From Blastochloris tepida (GTDB lineage Bacteria > Pseudomonadota > Alphaproteobacteria > Rhizobiales > Xanthobacteraceae), in the NCBI RefSeq assembly GCF_003966715.1, contig NZ_AP018907.1:1600001-1664000 (forward strand): 64,000 nucleotides of DNA, written 5' to 3'. The translations under genes and the position numbers were made by a program. The notes beneath the pieces were generated by a model. The model was not told the origin of the DNA and made no database searches. It saw only the letters and a program-made list of their open reading frames with translations. This document shows, piece by piece, positions 52,287 to 62,886 of the stretch (the stretch's first letter is position 1; every line of letters starts with the position of its first letter).

Positions 52287-53240
52287 ATGACCCTCGAGCC
52301 CAAATCCTCCTTCGTCCTGAACCGCCGGCACCTTCTCGGTATCGAAGGGCTGTCCTATCCCGAGATCACCGGGCTTCTCGACCTCGCCGACGAGTACGTC
52401 GCGCTGAACCGTCAGGTCGAGAAGAAGCGCACGGTCCTGCGCGGGCGTACCCAGGTCAATCTGTTCTTCGAAGCTTCGACGCGCACCCAATCCTCGTTCG
52501 AGATCGCCGGCAAACGGCTCGGCGCCGACGTCATGAACATGTCGGTCGGCTCCTCCTCGATCAAGAAGGGCGAGACGCTGATCGACACCGCGGTGACGCT
52601 GAACGCCATGCATCCGGACATCCTGGTGGTCCGGCACGGCGATTCCGGCGCGGTGGCGCTGCTCGCCCGCAAGGTCGACTGCTCGGTGATCAATGCCGGC
52701 GACGGCGCCCACGAGCACCCGACCCAGGCGCTGCTCGACGCCCTCACCATCCGCCGCAACAAGGGGGCGATCGACGGGCTCACCGTGGCGATCTGCGGCG
52801 ACATCCTGCATTCGCGGGTGGCGCGTTCGAACATCATCCTGCTCAACACGCTGGGCGCGCGGGTGCGGGTGGTGGCGCCCTCGACGCTGCTGCCCGCCGG
52901 CATCGACCGCTTCGGCGTCGAGGTCTATCGCGACATGCGCGAGGGCCTGCGCGACGCCGACATCGTGATGATGCTGCGCCTGCAGCGCGAGCGCATGCAC
53001 GGCTCGTTCGTGCCCTCGGTGCGCGAGTATTTCCACTATTACGGCCTCGATCAGGCCAAGCTGCGCTTCGCCAAGCGCGACGCGCTGGTGATGCATCCGG
53101 GGCCGATGAACCGCGGCGTCGAGATCGATTCCAGCGTCGCCGACGGCGCCCAGTCCCTCATCAATGAGCAGGTGGAGATGGGGGTGGCCGTGCGCATGGC
53201 AGCGCTCGAAGCGCTCGCCCGCCACCTGCCGAACGCATGA
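52287..53240 (+). CDS. pyrB: Aspartate carbamoyltransferase, catalytic subunit
   Basis: A 317-residue ATCase for the second step of pyrimidine synthesis. The carbamoyl-phosphate site [13 protein letters not shown] lies at about residues 57-69; the aspartate-side motifs include [12 protein letters not shown] and [12 protein letters not shown]. No pyrI is present. It is followed 19 bp later by a dihydroorotase-like gene that probably acts as its partner. Confidence 0.97.
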   Translation: MTLEPKSSFVLNRRHLLGIEGLSYPEITGLLDLADEYVALNRQVEKKRTVLRGRTQVNLFFEASTRTQSSFEIAGKRLGADVMNMSVGSSSIKKGETLIDTAVTLNAMHPDILVVRHGDSGAVALLARKVDCSVINAGDGAHEHPTQALLDALTIRRNKGAIDGLTVAICGDILHSRVARSNIILLNTLGARVRVVAPSTLLPAGIDRFGVEVYRDMREGLRDADIVMMLRLQRERMHGSFVPSVREYFHYYGLDQAKLRFAKRDALVMHPGPMNRGVEIDSSVADGAQSLINEQVEMGVAVRMAALEALARHLPNA

Positions 53241-53259
53241 GCACCATCGGGGGCCGGTC

Positions 53260-54564
53260 ATGCCGTTGAGCGAGGTTCGCCCGCTGCTGTTCGCCAATGC
53301 GCGGCTCGTCGATCCGTCGCGCGATCTCGATTTCGTCGGCGATCTCCTGATCGCCGACGGGGTGATTCGCGAGGCGGCGCGCGGCATCGCGTCGTCCGGC
53401 GTGCCGGAGGGCACCCAGGTGGTCGATTGCCGCGGCCACGTGCTGGCGCCGGGACTGGTCGACATGCGCGCCTTCGTCGGCGAGCCGGGCGCCGAGCACC
53501 GCGAGACGCTGGCCTCGGCCAGCCAGGCGGCGGCGGCCGGCGGCGTCACCACCGTGGTCTGCCAGCCGGAGACCGACCCGCCGATCGACGATCCGGCGGT
53601 GGTCGATTTCGTGCTGCGGCGCGCCCGCGACACCGCGATCGTGCGCATCCAGCCGATGGCGGCCCTGACCAAGGGCCTCGCCGGCCAGGAGATGACCGAG
53701 ATCGGCCTGCTGCGGGCCGCGGGCGCGGTGGCGTTCACCAACGGCGCCAAGAGCATCACCAATGCCCGGGTGTTCCGCCGGGCGCTGACCTACGCCCGCG
53801 ATTTCGACGCGCTGATCGTCCACCACACCGAGGATCCGGCGCTGGTCGGCGAAGGGGCGATGAACGAGGGCGAGCTGGCGAGCCGCCTCGGGCTTCCCGG
53901 CGTGCCGCGCGTCGCCGAGACCATCATGGTCGAGCGCGACATGCGGCTGGTCGCGCTGACCAAGGGCCGCTACCACGCCGCCTCGCTGACCTGCGCCGAC
54001 TCGCTGGAGGTGCTGGCCCGCGCCAAGGAGGCGGGCCTCGCGGTCACCGCCTCGGTCTCGATCAACCATCTGAGCTTCAACGAGTTCGACATCGGCGCCT
54101 TCCGCACCTTCTTCAAGATCTCGCCGCCGCTGCGCGGCGAGGAGGACCGGCTGGCGCTGATTGAGGCGGTGGCGTCCGGGCTGGTCGACGTGGTGATGAG
54201 CGACCACAATCCGCAGGACGTCGAGACCAAGCGGCTGACCTTCGCCGAGGCGTCCGCCGGCGCCATCGGGCTGGAGACCATGCTGTCGGCCGGGTTGCGT
54301 CTGGTGCATGCCGGCAAGCTGACCCTGCCGAAGCTGCTGCGCGCGATGTCCAGCCGGCCGGCGGAAATCCTCGGCCTGCCCGCTGGCACGCTCAAGCCCG
54401 GCGCGCCGGCCGACATCATCGTATTCGACCCCGCCGAGGCGTGGCGGCTCGATCCGGCCGACCTCAAGTCGCGCTGCAAGAACACGCCGTTCGACGAGGC
54501 GAAGATGGAAGGCCGGGTGCTGCGGACTCTTGTTGCCGGCCGCACCGTCTATGAATATGTCTGA
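53260..54564 (+). CDS. pyrC: Dihydroorotase-like protein (probable non-catalytic PyrC partner)
   Basis: A 434-residue class I dihydroorotase homologue. In active enzymes the metal site is DxHxH (DMHVHLREPG); here it is DMRAFVGEPG, so both histidines are missing. The later DHAPH motif is DHNPQD, losing another histidine. The rest of the fold is complete, with SPPLRGEEDRLALIEAVASG and LKPGAPADIIVFDP. Non-catalytic dihydroorotases paired with ATCase are known in Pseudomonas, where they hold the ATCase complex together. A separate active pyrC should exist elsewhere in the genome. Confidence 0.85.
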   Translation: MPLSEVRPLLFANARLVDPSRDLDFVGDLLIADGVIREAARGIASSGVPEGTQVVDCRGHVLAPGLVDMRAFVGEPGAEHRETLASASQAAAAGGVTTVVCQPETDPPIDDPAVVDFVLRRARDTAIVRIQPMAALTKGLAGQEMTEIGLLRAAGAVAFTNGAKSITNARVFRRALTYARDFDALIVHHTEDPALVGEGAMNEGELASRLGLPGVPRVAETIMVERDMRLVALTKGRYHAASLTCADSLEVLARAKEAGLAVTASVSINHLSFNEFDIGAFRTFFKISPPLRGEEDRLALIEAVASGLVDVVMSDHNPQDVETKRLTFAEASAGAIGLETMLSAGLRLVHAGKLTLPKLLRAMSSRPAEILGLPAGTLKPGAPADIIVFDPAEAWRLDPADLKSRCKNTPFDEAKMEGRVLRTLVAGRTVYEYV

Positions 54565-54723
54565 GCCGCCTGCGCGGGGTCCCACCGGGAGCCCGCTGCC
54601 GGAACGCCGATAACTCCTTCTCTTCAATGGTTTCCCGGCGAGGATCGATCAGCGGCCGAGAGCGGCCGGCAGGTCGCCCGCCCGTGGATCGCTTCGTCTG
54701 GAATTCACCGTCACGAGGGCATC

Positions 54724-55386
54724 ATGCCGGAGATCGACTGGACATCTGGATGGCCGTCTTTCGCAGCCGCACTGGCGCTCGGCTATCTTCTGGGGACGAT
54801 CCCGTTCGGGGTCATCTTCACCCGCCTCGCCGGCGCCGGCGACCTGCGCGCCATCGGCTCGGGCAATATCGGCGCCACCAATGTGTTGCGCACCGGCCGC
54901 AAGGGACTGGCGGCGGCCACGCTGATCGGCGACGCGCTGAAGGGCGCGGCGGCGGTGCTGATCGCCCATTATCTCTGGAAGGACGTGCAGCAGCCGCTGA
55001 TCGCTCCGCTTTTCGCCGGTCTCGGCGCCTTCCTCGGCCATCTGTGGCCGGTCTGGCTCAAGTTCAAGGGCGGCAAGGGTGTCGCCACCTATATCGGCGT
55101 GCTGGCCGGTCTGGCGTGGCCGGTGGCGCTGATGTTCTGCCTGATCTGGCTGGCGGTCGCTGCGCTGAGCAAATATTCCTCGCTGGCGGCGCTGGTGGCC
55201 AGCATCGCCACGCCGTCGCTCCTCATCTTCTTCGGTTATGAGGACGAGGTGCATCTGTTCGTCGGCATGACGGCGCTGCTGTGGTGGATGCACCGCGCCA
55301 ATATCAGCCGGCTGCGGGCGGGCAAGGAAAGCAAGATCGGCGCCCCGACCGCCGCTCCGTCGCCGGGTTCGGACAGCGCTCCGTGA
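54724..55386 (+). CDS. plsY: Glycerol-3-phosphate acyltransferase PlsY
   Basis: A 220-residue membrane acyltransferase that moves an acyl group from acyl-phosphate to glycerol-3-phosphate. Signatures are [31 protein letters not shown] and [17 protein letters not shown]. About five helices. Its stop overlaps the GTG of dprA, so the two are coupled. Confidence 0.95.
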   Translation: MPEIDWTSGWPSFAAALALGYLLGTIPFGVIFTRLAGAGDLRAIGSGNIGATNVLRTGRKGLAAATLIGDALKGAAAVLIAHYLWKDVQQPLIAPLFAGLGAFLGHLWPVWLKFKGGKGVATYIGVLAGLAWPVALMFCLIWLAVAALSKYSSLAALVASIATPSLLIFFGYEDEVHLFVGMTALLWWMHRANISRLRAGKESKIGAPTAAPSPGSDSAP

Positions 55387-56570
55387 CCGGCACGGCGGGC
55401 CGCTGCCTCGACGAGGCGACCCGCCTGGACTGGCTGCGGCTGTGGCGCTGCCAGAATGTCGGCCCGCGCACCTTCCGGGCGCTGGTCAATCATTTCGGCA
55501 GCGCGCGCGCCGCGATCGAGGCCTTGCCCACCCTCGCCAAGCGCGGCGGCAGCCGCAGCATCAAGGTGGCGACCCGCGACGAGGTCGAGCGCGAACTGGC
55601 CGCCGCCCGCCGCCTCGGTGTCGTGTTCGTGGCGCTCGGCGAGCCGGACTATCCGCCGCGTCTGCGCGAGGAGGACGACGCCCCGCCCCTCCTGGCGGTC
55701 CGCGGCCGGACCGAGGTGCTGACCCAGCCGATGGTGGCGATCGTCGGCGCCCGCAATGCCTCCGCCGCCGGGCAGAAGATGGCGGCCCTGCTGGCGCGCG
55801 ACCTCGGCGCCGCCGGGTTCGTGATCTCCTCGGGGCTGGCGCGCGGCATCGACGCCGCGGCCCACGGCGCCTCGCTCCCCACCGGCACGGTGGCGGTGCT
55901 GGCCGGCGGCCACGACCGCCCCTACCCGCCCGAGAATGTTCCCCTGCTCGACCGGCTGACCGGCACGGGGGCGGCGGTGTCGGAAATGCCGATGGGCTGG
56001 GAGCCACGCGGGCGCGACTTTCCCCGCCGCAACCGGCTGATCTCGGGCATGGCGCTGGGCGTGGTGGTGGTGGAGGCGGCGGAGCGGTCCGGTTCGCTGA
56101 TCACCGCCCGGCTGGCGGGCGAGCAGGGACGAGAAGTGTTCGCGGTGCCGGGTTCGCCGATCGATCCGCGGGCCGGCGGCAGCAACCGGCTGCTGAAACA
56201 GGGCGCGACGCTCGTCACCGAGGCCGCCGACGTGATCGACGCGCTGCGGCCGATCCTGGAGCAGCCAAGGGTGGGATTGTCACACACACCCTCCCAACTG
56301 CCGTTGTCGTTGGCGCCTTCGGCCTCGTCCCCAGGATTTTCCCCCGGATCATCTCCCCGGTCGCTGCGCGAACCCGACCCGGTGCCGGTCACACCGGACG
56401 ACAGCCTGCGCGACCGCATTTCTGCGTTGCTCGGCCCGGCGCCGGTGTCGATCGACGAGCTGATCCGGCTCAGCGCCGCGCCGGCCGCCGCCGTGCAGGT
56501 CGTGCTGCTGGAACTCGACCTTGCCGGACGATTGACAAGGCTGGGCAACGGCTTGGTTGCCGCGGCGTGA
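55383..56570 (+). CDS. dprA: DNA processing protein DprA/Smf
   Basis: A 395-residue DprA from a GTG overlapping the plsY stop. The SAM-like N-terminus is followed by the Rossmann domain with [30 protein letters not shown] and [22 protein letters not shown]-terminal winged helix begins near residue 340 after a Ser/Pro-rich linker. It loads RecA on incoming single strands in transformation. Confidence 0.95.
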   Translation: MTGTAGRCLDEATRLDWLRLWRCQNVGPRTFRALVNHFGSARAAIEALPTLAKRGGSRSIKVATRDEVERELAAARRLGVVFVALGEPDYPPRLREEDDAPPLLAVRGRTEVLTQPMVAIVGARNASAAGQKMAALLARDLGAAGFVISSGLARGIDAAAHGASLPTGTVAVLAGGHDRPYPPENVPLLDRLTGTGAAVSEMPMGWEPRGRDFPRRNRLISGMALGVVVVEAAERSGSLITARLAGEQGREVFAVPGSPIDPRAGGSNRLLKQGATLVTEAADVIDALRPILEQPRVGLSHTPSQLPLSLAPSASSPGFSPGSSPRSLREPDPVPVTPDDSLRDRISALLGPAPVSIDELIRLSAAPAAAVQVVLLELDLAGRLTRLGNGLVAAA

Positions 56571-56578
56571 TTCCACGC

Positions 56579-56806
56579 TCAGGATTTCTTCTTGTCGGTG
56601 TGGGACTCCGCCTCCAGGCGCGCCATGTCCAGGACATAGGCGAGCATCGGCAGGCCGTTCCGATATGCCAGGATCGACAACTCGGCCGACACCTCGGCGA
56701 TGTAGTCCGCCACCGCGGTCTCCGCCTCGTAGCGCGGGTTCAGCAAGGCTCGTTTCGGCGCATGCGCTTCCATTTCCGGTTTCCGCTGTTCCAAAATGAG
56801 TGTCAT
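56579..56806 (-). CDS. Small conserved hypothetical protein
   Basis: A 75-residue protein, convergent with dprA by 8 bp. It is helical (ETAVADYIAEVSAELSILAY, then GLPMLAYVLDMARLEAES) with a Lys-rich tail. Resembles small hypothetical proteins common in rhizobial genomes. No function known. Confidence 0.75.
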   Translation of the reverse strand: MTLILEQRKPEMEAHAPKRALLNPRYEAETAVADYIAEVSAELSILAYRNGLPMLAYVLDMARLEAESHTDKKKS

Positions 56807-56994
56807 AATTGTGAACCCTCGATTTTTATCACTTTAGCGACAAATGTTCCCCAGCGCAACCCACGCGGTTAGCAATAATTTGTTGCACCCTGGGATTGCG
56901 TCGGTTGACTCGCGGGGTTTGACAGGCAGGCTTCCGCCGATCATGTTCCGCGCGCTGAAATTCCGGCGTGACCCACCGTCCTTTTGAGCCTGAG

Positions 56995-59712
56995 ATGCGC
57001 GTCGTCGTTGTCGAGTCGCCCGCCAAGGCGAAGACGATCAATAAATATCTCGGCCCCGGCTATGAGGTCGTCGCCTCCTTCGGGCACATCCGCGACCTGC
57101 CCGCCAAGGATGGGTCGGTCGACCCCGAAGCCGATTTCCGCATGCTGTGGGACATCGAGGGCAAGGCGGCCAAGCGGCTCGCCGACATCGCCCGTGCGGT
57201 CAAGGGCGCCGAGAAGCTCATTCTCGCCACCGACCCGGACCGCGAGGGCGAGGCGATCTCCTGGCACGTGCTGGAAGTGCTGAAGGAGAAGCGCGCGCTC
57301 AAGGACGTGGCGGTCGAGCGGGTGACGTTCAACGCCATCACCAAGCAGGCGGTGCAGGATGCGATGACGCATCCGCGCGACATCGACCAGGCGCTGGTGG
57401 ACGCCTATCTCGCCCGCCGCGCGCTCGACTATCTCGTCGGCTTCACGCTGTCGCCGGTGCTGTGGCGCAAGCTGCCGGGCGCCCGCTCGGCCGGCCGCGT
57501 GCAGTCGGTGGCGCTGCGCCTCGTCTGCGACCGCGAGCTGGAGATCGAGCGGTTCCGTACCCAGGAATACTGGACCATCATCGTCCGGCTTCAGACGCCG
57601 CGCGGCGACGTGTTCGAGGCGCGCCTCGTCGGTGCCGACGGCAAGAAGCTCGGCCGGCTCGACGTCGGCGATGCCGCCAGCGCCGAGGCGTTGACCCGGG
57701 CGCTCGACGCCGGCCGCTACCGCGTCGCCTCCGTCGAGGCCAAGCCGGTCAAGCGCCACCCCTGGCCGCCGTTCACCACCTCGACCCTGCAGCAGGAGGC
57801 CAGCCGCAAGCTCGGCTTCGCCCCGGCGCGCACCATGCAGATCGCCCAGCGGCTCTATGAAGGCGTCGATATCGACGGCGAGACGGTCGGCCTCATCACC
57901 TATATGCGTACCGACGGCGTGCAGATCGCCGACGAGGCGATCGCCGCGGCGCGCCGGGTGATCGGCACCGAGTTCGGCGACCGCTACGTGCCGCGCGCGC
58001 CGCGCCAGTACCGCACCAAGGCCAAGAACGCCCAGGAGGCGCACGAGGCGATCCGGCCGACCGACATGGCCCGGCACCCCGACCGCGTCGCCCGCCTCCT
58101 CGAACCGGATCAGGCCAAGCTCTACGAGCTGGTGTGGAAGCGGACCATCGCCAGCCAGATGGAATCGGCCGAGATCGAGCGCACCACCGCCGACATCGTC
58201 GCCGCGGTCGATGGCCGCAAGCTCGATCTCCGGGCGGTGGGCTCGGTGGTCAAGTTCGACGGCTTCCTCAAGCTCTACCAGGAGGACCGCGACGACGACG
58301 GCGAGGACGAGGAGAGCCGCCGCCTGCCCTTGATCAATACCGGCGAGGCGCTGGACTGCCGCGGCGTCGAATCGACCCAGCACTTCACCGAGCCGCCGCC
58401 GCGCTATTCCGAGGCGAGCCTGGTCAAGCGGATGGAGGAGCTCGGCATCGGCCGCCCCTCGACCTATGCCGCTGTTCTCGCCGTGCTGCGCGAGCGCGGC
58501 TATGTCCGGCTCGACAAGAAGCGCCTGCACCCGGAAGACAAGGGCCGGCTGGTCACCGCATTCCTGGAGAGCTTCTTCTCGCGCTACATCGAATACGACT
58601 TCACCGCCTCGCTGGAGGAACAGCTCGACCGCATCTCCAACGCCGAGCTCGACTGGCGCGAGGTGCTGCGGCAGTTCTGGCAGGACTTCTCCGCCGCGGT
58701 GGGCGAGACCAAGGACCTGCGCGTGTCCGAGGTGATCGACGCGCTCGACGAGATGCTGGGGCCGCATTTCTTCCCCGACCTCGGCGACGGGATCGACCGC
58801 CGGCGCTGCCCGAATTGCGGCGAGGGCCGGCTGTCGCTGAAGCTCGGCAAGTACGGCTCGTTCATCGGCTGCTCGAACTATCCGGAGTGCAAGTACACCC
58901 GCCCGCTGGCGGTGCCCGGCAATGGCGAGAACGGCGCCGAGGGCGACGGCACCCGCACCCTGGGCGAGGATCCCGACAGCGGACTCGAAGTCACGGTGCG
59001 CAACGGCCGGTTCGGCCCCTACGTTCAGCTCGGCGAGGGCGAGAAGCCCAAGCGCTCCAGCTTTCCGCGCGGCATGGACCCCGCGTCCGTCGACCTCGAC
59101 ACCGCGCTGGCGCTTCTGTCGCTGCCGCGCGAGGTGGCGACGCACCCGGAAACCGGCAAGCCGATCCTGGCCGGCATCGGCCGGTTCGGGCCCTACGTCC
59201 AGCACGACAAGACCTACGCCAATCTCGGCGCCGACGATGACGTGCTGGCGATCGGCGCCAACCGCGCCATCGACCTGATCGTGACCAAGGAGACGCGCGG
59301 CCCCCGCGGGCGCGGCGGTGCCGCCGACAGCGGCCGGGTGCTGGGCGAGCATCCCGCGCTCGGCGGGCCGATCAGCGTGCGCGCCGGCCGCTACGGCCCC
59401 TATGTCAATCACGGCAAGGTCAATGCCACCCTGCCGAAGGACGTCGCTCCCGACAGCGTGACGCTCGATCAGGCCGTCAGCCTGCTGAAGGCGCGGGCCG
59501 AGAAGCTGGAGGCCGAGGGGCCGAAGCGCGGGCGCGCCACCAAGCCCAAGACGACCAAGACGAAGGCCGCCAAGTCGGACGCGGACGAGACCGCGCCGAA
59601 AAAGGCGAAAACGACAAAGACCGCGACAAAGGCCGCGAAAACCAACGCAAAGCCGAAAACCGCCAACGCAAAGCCGAAAAGCGCCAAGGCAAAGCCGGCG
59701 GAGCCGGCTTGA
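56995..59712 (+). CDS. topA: DNA topoisomerase I
   Basis: A 905-residue type IA topoisomerase. The ATG at 56995 begins the usual MRVVVVESPAKAKTINKYLG; a GTG at 56968 would add nine residues. Toprim motifs DPDREGEAISWH and the active-site Tyr in GLITYMRTDGV are present. A C-terminal zinc finger (CPNCGEGRLSLKLGKYGSFI, CSNYPEC) and repeats with GRFGPYVQ follow. The last about 80 residues are a Lys/Ala/Thr-rich tail, typical for alphaproteobacteria. Confidence 0.97.
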   Translation: MRVVVVESPAKAKTINKYLGPGYEVVASFGHIRDLPAKDGSVDPEADFRMLWDIEGKAAKRLADIARAVKGAEKLILATDPDREGEAISWHVLEVLKEKRALKDVAVERVTFNAITKQAVQDAMTHPRDIDQALVDAYLARRALDYLVGFTLSPVLWRKLPGARSAGRVQSVALRLVCDRELEIERFRTQEYWTIIVRLQTPRGDVFEARLVGADGKKLGRLDVGDAASAEALTRALDAGRYRVASVEAKPVKRHPWPPFTTSTLQQEASRKLGFAPARTMQIAQRLYEGVDIDGETVGLITYMRTDGVQIADEAIAAARRVIGTEFGDRYVPRAPRQYRTKAKNAQEAHEAIRPTDMARHPDRVARLLEPDQAKLYELVWKRTIASQMESAEIERTTADIVAAVDGRKLDLRAVGSVVKFDGFLKLYQEDRDDDGEDEESRRLPLINTGEALDCRGVESTQHFTEPPPRYSEASLVKRMEELGIGRPSTYAAVLAVLRERGYVRLDKKRLHPEDKGRLVTAFLESFFSRYIEYDFTASLEEQLDRISNAELDWREVLRQFWQDFSAAVGETKDLRVSEVIDALDEMLGPHFFPDLGDGIDRRRCPNCGEGRLSLKLGKYGSFIGCSNYPECKYTRPLAVPGNGENGAEGDGTRTLGEDPDSGLEVTVRNGRFGPYVQLGEGEKPKRSSFPRGMDPASVDLDTALALLSLPREVATHPETGKPILAGIGRFGPYVQHDKTYANLGADDDVLAIGANRAIDLIVTKETRGPRGRGGAADSGRVLGEHPALGGPISVRAGRYGPYVNHGKVNATLPKDVAPDSVTLDQAVSLLKARAEKLEAEGPKRGRATKPKTTKTKAAKSDADETAPKKAKTTKTATKAAKTNAKPKTANAKPKSAKAKPAEPA

Positions 59713-59845
59713 TCTTCGGCCTGAGGCAGTCCTTGCCGCCGGTGCGGTGACGTTTCCGCCGACACGTCCTATTGTGAAGCGGTTCGCCGTTTCGCCATCG
59801 TCGTGGCGTAACCTCGCCCCGTTCACGCCGCCCCGCGAGTCGCAT

Positions 59846-62122
59846 TTGCCCAAGCGTTCCAAAACCCTGCCGGCGCTGCCCTCCAGGCAGGACGTGCTGG
59901 CGTTCCTGCGCACCCATCCGGGTGCCGGCAAGCGCGAGATCGTGCGCGCCTTCGGTCTCGGCAGCGGCGAACGGGCCGCGCTGAAGGATCTGCTGCGCGA
60001 TCTCGCCGACGAGGGTCTGGTCGACCGTCGCAAGAAGCGCCTGCACGTGCCCGGCGCCCTGCCGTCGGTGGTGGTGGCGGACATCACCGGCCGCGACGGC
60101 GAGGGCGAGCTTCTTGCCGAGCCTGTCGAGTGGGACGAGGCCGAGCACGGCCCGCCGCCGAAGATCCGCGTCCACATTCCTCGCCACAGACGCGCCGCCT
60201 TGCCGCCGCCCGGCGTCGGCGACCGGGTGCTGCTGAAGACCGAGGAGAGCGCCGACGAGGCCGGGCACGTCCGCCACGCCGGCCGAGTGCTCAAGGTTCT
60301 CGACAAGTCCAAGGCCCGGATTCTCGGCCTCTACCGGCGTCTGCCCGGCGGCGGCGGGCGGCTGGTGCCGATCGACAAGAAGAACATCGGTCGCGAGCTC
60401 AGCATCCCGGCCGGCGCCGAGGGCGAGGCCGAGGATGGCGACCTGGTGTCCGCCGATCTCGTGCGCCAGGGCCGGTTCGGCCTGAACACCGCGCGGGTGC
60501 GGGAAAAGCTGGGCTCGATCGCCTCCGAGCGCGCCATCTCGCTGATCGCGCTCACTGCCCACGGCATTCCGCACACCTTCCCGCCGCCGGTGCTGGCGGA
60601 AGCCGAGGCCGCGCGCCCGGCGCCGCTGGAGCGCTACGAGGACTGGCGGGCGCTGCCGCTGGTTACCATCGACCCGGCCGACGCCAAGGACCACGACGAC
60701 GCCGTTCACGCCGCGCCCGACCCGGACCCCGGCAATCCCGGCGGCTTCATTCTCACCGTCGCCATTGCCGATGTCGCCCGCTATGTGCGGCCCGGCTCGG
60801 CGCTCGACCGCGAGGCCAAGCTGCGCGGCAACTCGGTCTATTTTCCAGACCGTGTGGTGCCGATGCTGCCCGAGCGCATCTCCAACAATCTGTGCTCGCT
60901 CCGGCCGGACGAGGAGCGGCCGGCGCTGGCGGCGCGCATGGTGATCTCGGCCGAAGGCAAGAAGCTGCGCCACACCTTCCACCGGGTGATGATGCGTTCG
61001 TCCGCCAAGCTCGCCTATCCGCAGGCGCAGGCAGCCATCGACGGACGGCCGGACGAGGTGACCGCGCCGCTGCTCGCCGACGTGCTGCGGCCGCTGTGGG
61101 CGGCCTATGCCGCGCTGAAGCGGGCGCGCGCGGTGCGCGGCCCGCTCGACCTCGATCTTCCCGAGCGCAAAGTGATGCTGAAGCCGGACGGCTCGGTCGA
61201 TCGCGTCATCGTGCCGGAGCGGCTCGATGCCCACCGGCTGATCGAGGAGTTCATGATCCTCGCCAATGTGGCCGCCGCCGAGACGCTGGAGCGCCACAGG
61301 ACGCCGCTGATCTACCGTGTCCACGACCAGCCCTCGCTGGAGAAGCTGGAATCCTTGCGCACCTTCCTGGCGACGCTCGACATTTCGTTGCCCAAGGCGC
61401 CGGTGCAGCGGCCGTCGCACTTCAATTCCATCCTCGCCAAGGTGGCGGGCAGCGACACCGCCCAGCTCGTCAATGAGGTGATCCTGCGCAGCCAGGCCCA
61501 GGCCGAATACGCCGCCGAGAACTACGGCCATTTCGGCCTGAATCTGCGCCGCTACGCCCATTTCACCTCGCCGATCCGCCGCTATGCCGATCTCGTCGTC
61601 CACCGCGCGCTGATCCGCGCGCTCGACCTCGGCGACGGCGCCCTGCCCGAAAGCGCCACCGGCGAAGAGCTGGCCGAGATCGCGGCCGAGATTTCCGCCG
61701 CCGAGCGGCGGGCGATGGCGGCCGAGCGCGACACCGTCGACCGGCTGATCGCCCACCACCTTGCCGACCGCATCGGCGCCAGCTTCGAGGGCCGGATCGC
61801 CGGCATGACCCGCGCCGGCCTGTTCGTGAAGCTGGCCGAGACCGGCGCCGACGGCTTCGTGCCGGCGGCGACGATCGGCGCCGACTTCTACCGTTTCGAG
61901 GAGAACCGCATGGCGCTGGTCGGCGAGCGCGGCGGCGAGACGTTCCGGCTCGGCGATACGGTAACCGTTAAGCTGGTGGAAGCGGCGCCGGTGGCCGGCG
62001 CATTGCGCTTCGAGCTTCTCTCTGAGGGCCGCCTCGAAGCCCCCTCTCCCCGCCGCGGCAAGCGCGCGGTGCGGCGGCTGCCCGGCAAGGTCGCCCGCCG
62101 TTCCGGGCGAACCCGAACATAA
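59846..62122 (+). CDS. rnr: Ribonuclease R
   Basis: About 758 residues from a TTG at 59846; an upstream GTG at 59747 would add 33 residues. N-terminal helix-turn-helix (LPSRQDVLAFLRTHPGAGKR), cold-shock domains, and an RNB catalytic domain with TIDPADAKDHDDAVHA and VYFPDRVVPMLPERISNNLC. A C-terminal S1 domain follows (GRIAGMTRAGLFVKLAETGA). It degrades structured RNA 3' to 5'. Confidence 0.93.
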   Translation: MPKRSKTLPALPSRQDVLAFLRTHPGAGKREIVRAFGLGSGERAALKDLLRDLADEGLVDRRKKRLHVPGALPSVVVADITGRDGEGELLAEPVEWDEAEHGPPPKIRVHIPRHRRAALPPPGVGDRVLLKTEESADEAGHVRHAGRVLKVLDKSKARILGLYRRLPGGGGRLVPIDKKNIGRELSIPAGAEGEAEDGDLVSADLVRQGRFGLNTARVREKLGSIASERAISLIALTAHGIPHTFPPPVLAEAEAARPAPLERYEDWRALPLVTIDPADAKDHDDAVHAAPDPDPGNPGGFILTVAIADVARYVRPGSALDREAKLRGNSVYFPDRVVPMLPERISNNLCSLRPDEERPALAARMVISAEGKKLRHTFHRVMMRSSAKLAYPQAQAAIDGRPDEVTAPLLADVLRPLWAAYAALKRARAVRGPLDLDLPERKVMLKPDGSVDRVIVPERLDAHRLIEEFMILANVAAAETLERHRTPLIYRVHDQPSLEKLESLRTFLATLDISLPKAPVQRPSHFNSILAKVAGSDTAQLVNEVILRSQAQAEYAAENYGHFGLNLRRYAHFTSPIRRYADLVVHRALIRALDLGDGALPESATGEELAEIAAEISAAERRAMAAERDTVDRLIAHHLADRIGASFEGRIAGMTRAGLFVKLAETGADGFVPAATIGADFYRFEENRMALVGERGGETFRLGDTVTVKLVEAAPVAGALRFELLSEGRLEAPSPRRGKRAVRRLPGKVARRSGRTRT

Positions 62123-62130
62123 GCGACACC

Positions 62131-62886
62131 ATGACCGACTCTATCCTGTCCGACCGCAGCGCCCGGCTGACCGAGGAAGCCCTGCGCTTCATGAAGCCCG
62201 TGCCCCCTCGCCGCCCGCGCGACGCGGCGACGCTGATCCTGCTCGACCGCTCAGGCACAACCGCCAAGGTGCTGCTCGGCCGCCGCCATGCCGGCCACAG
62301 CTTCATGCCCGGCGTGTTCGTGTTTCCCGGCGGATCGGTCGATGCCGGCGACCGGCGGATGGCGGTGCACGGCACGCTCGATCCCGATTGCATCCGGCGG
62401 CTGGCGGAACAGGTGGTGCGGCCGAGCGCTGCCCGCACCAGGGCGCTGGCGCTTGCCGCCATTCGCGAGACCTTCGAGGAAACCGGGCTGTTCATCGCCG
62501 CCCCGGCCGATGGCCCGGTGCGGGCACCGACGCCGGCCTGGGCCGCCTTCGCCGAGCGCGCGCTGGTGCCGACACTGGCGCCGCTGCGCTTCGTGGCACG
62601 GGCCATCACGCCGCCCGGCCGCAGCAAGCGGTTCGATACCCGTTTCTTCGTCGCCGAGGCGTCGGCGGTGGTGGACCGGATCGACGGCGTGATCGGCCCG
62701 GATGCCGAGCTGGTGGAACTGGCCTGGGTGCCGCTCGACCAGACCGCCGACCTCGCCATGGCGGCGATCACCCGGATCGTGCTCGAAGAGATCGCCGATC
62801 AGGCCGCGGCCGGCTTCTCCGCCGCGACGCCGGTGCCGCTCTACCGGTTCCGCAACAAGGTTTTCACGCGCACGACGCTGGTTTGA
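62131..62886 (+). CDS. Nudix hydrolase
   Basis: A 251-residue Nudix protein. The box is split: FPGGSVDAGD comes first and AAIRETFEETGLFI follows after about 45 residues, a layout seen in the RppH-unlike NUDT19/CoA-type group. The start is 8 bp after rnr. It probably hydrolyses a nucleoside-diphosphate or CoA derivative; substrate unknown. Confidence 0.85.
   Translation: MTDSILSDRSARLTEEALRFMKPVPPRRPRDAATLILLDRSGTTAKVLLGRRHAGHSFMPGVFVFPGGSVDAGDRRMAVHGTLDPDCIRRLAEQVVRPSAARTRALALAAIRETFEETGLFIAAPADGPVRAPTPAWAAFAERALVPTLAPLRFVARAITPPGRSKRFDTRFFVAEASAVVDRIDGVIGPDAELVELAWVPLDQTADLAMAAITRIVLEEIADQAAAGFSAATPVPLYRFRNKVFTRTTLV

Noticed and set aside
56941..60312. 1123-codon minus-strand open frame opposite topA
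   Set aside because: Composition is that of an antisense shadow (Gly/Ala/Arg/His/Leu-rich without motifs); topA on the other strand is unambiguous.
59477..61759. 760-codon minus-strand open frame opposite rnr
   Set aside because: Same reason: antisense of a strong RNase R gene, no domain or start signal.
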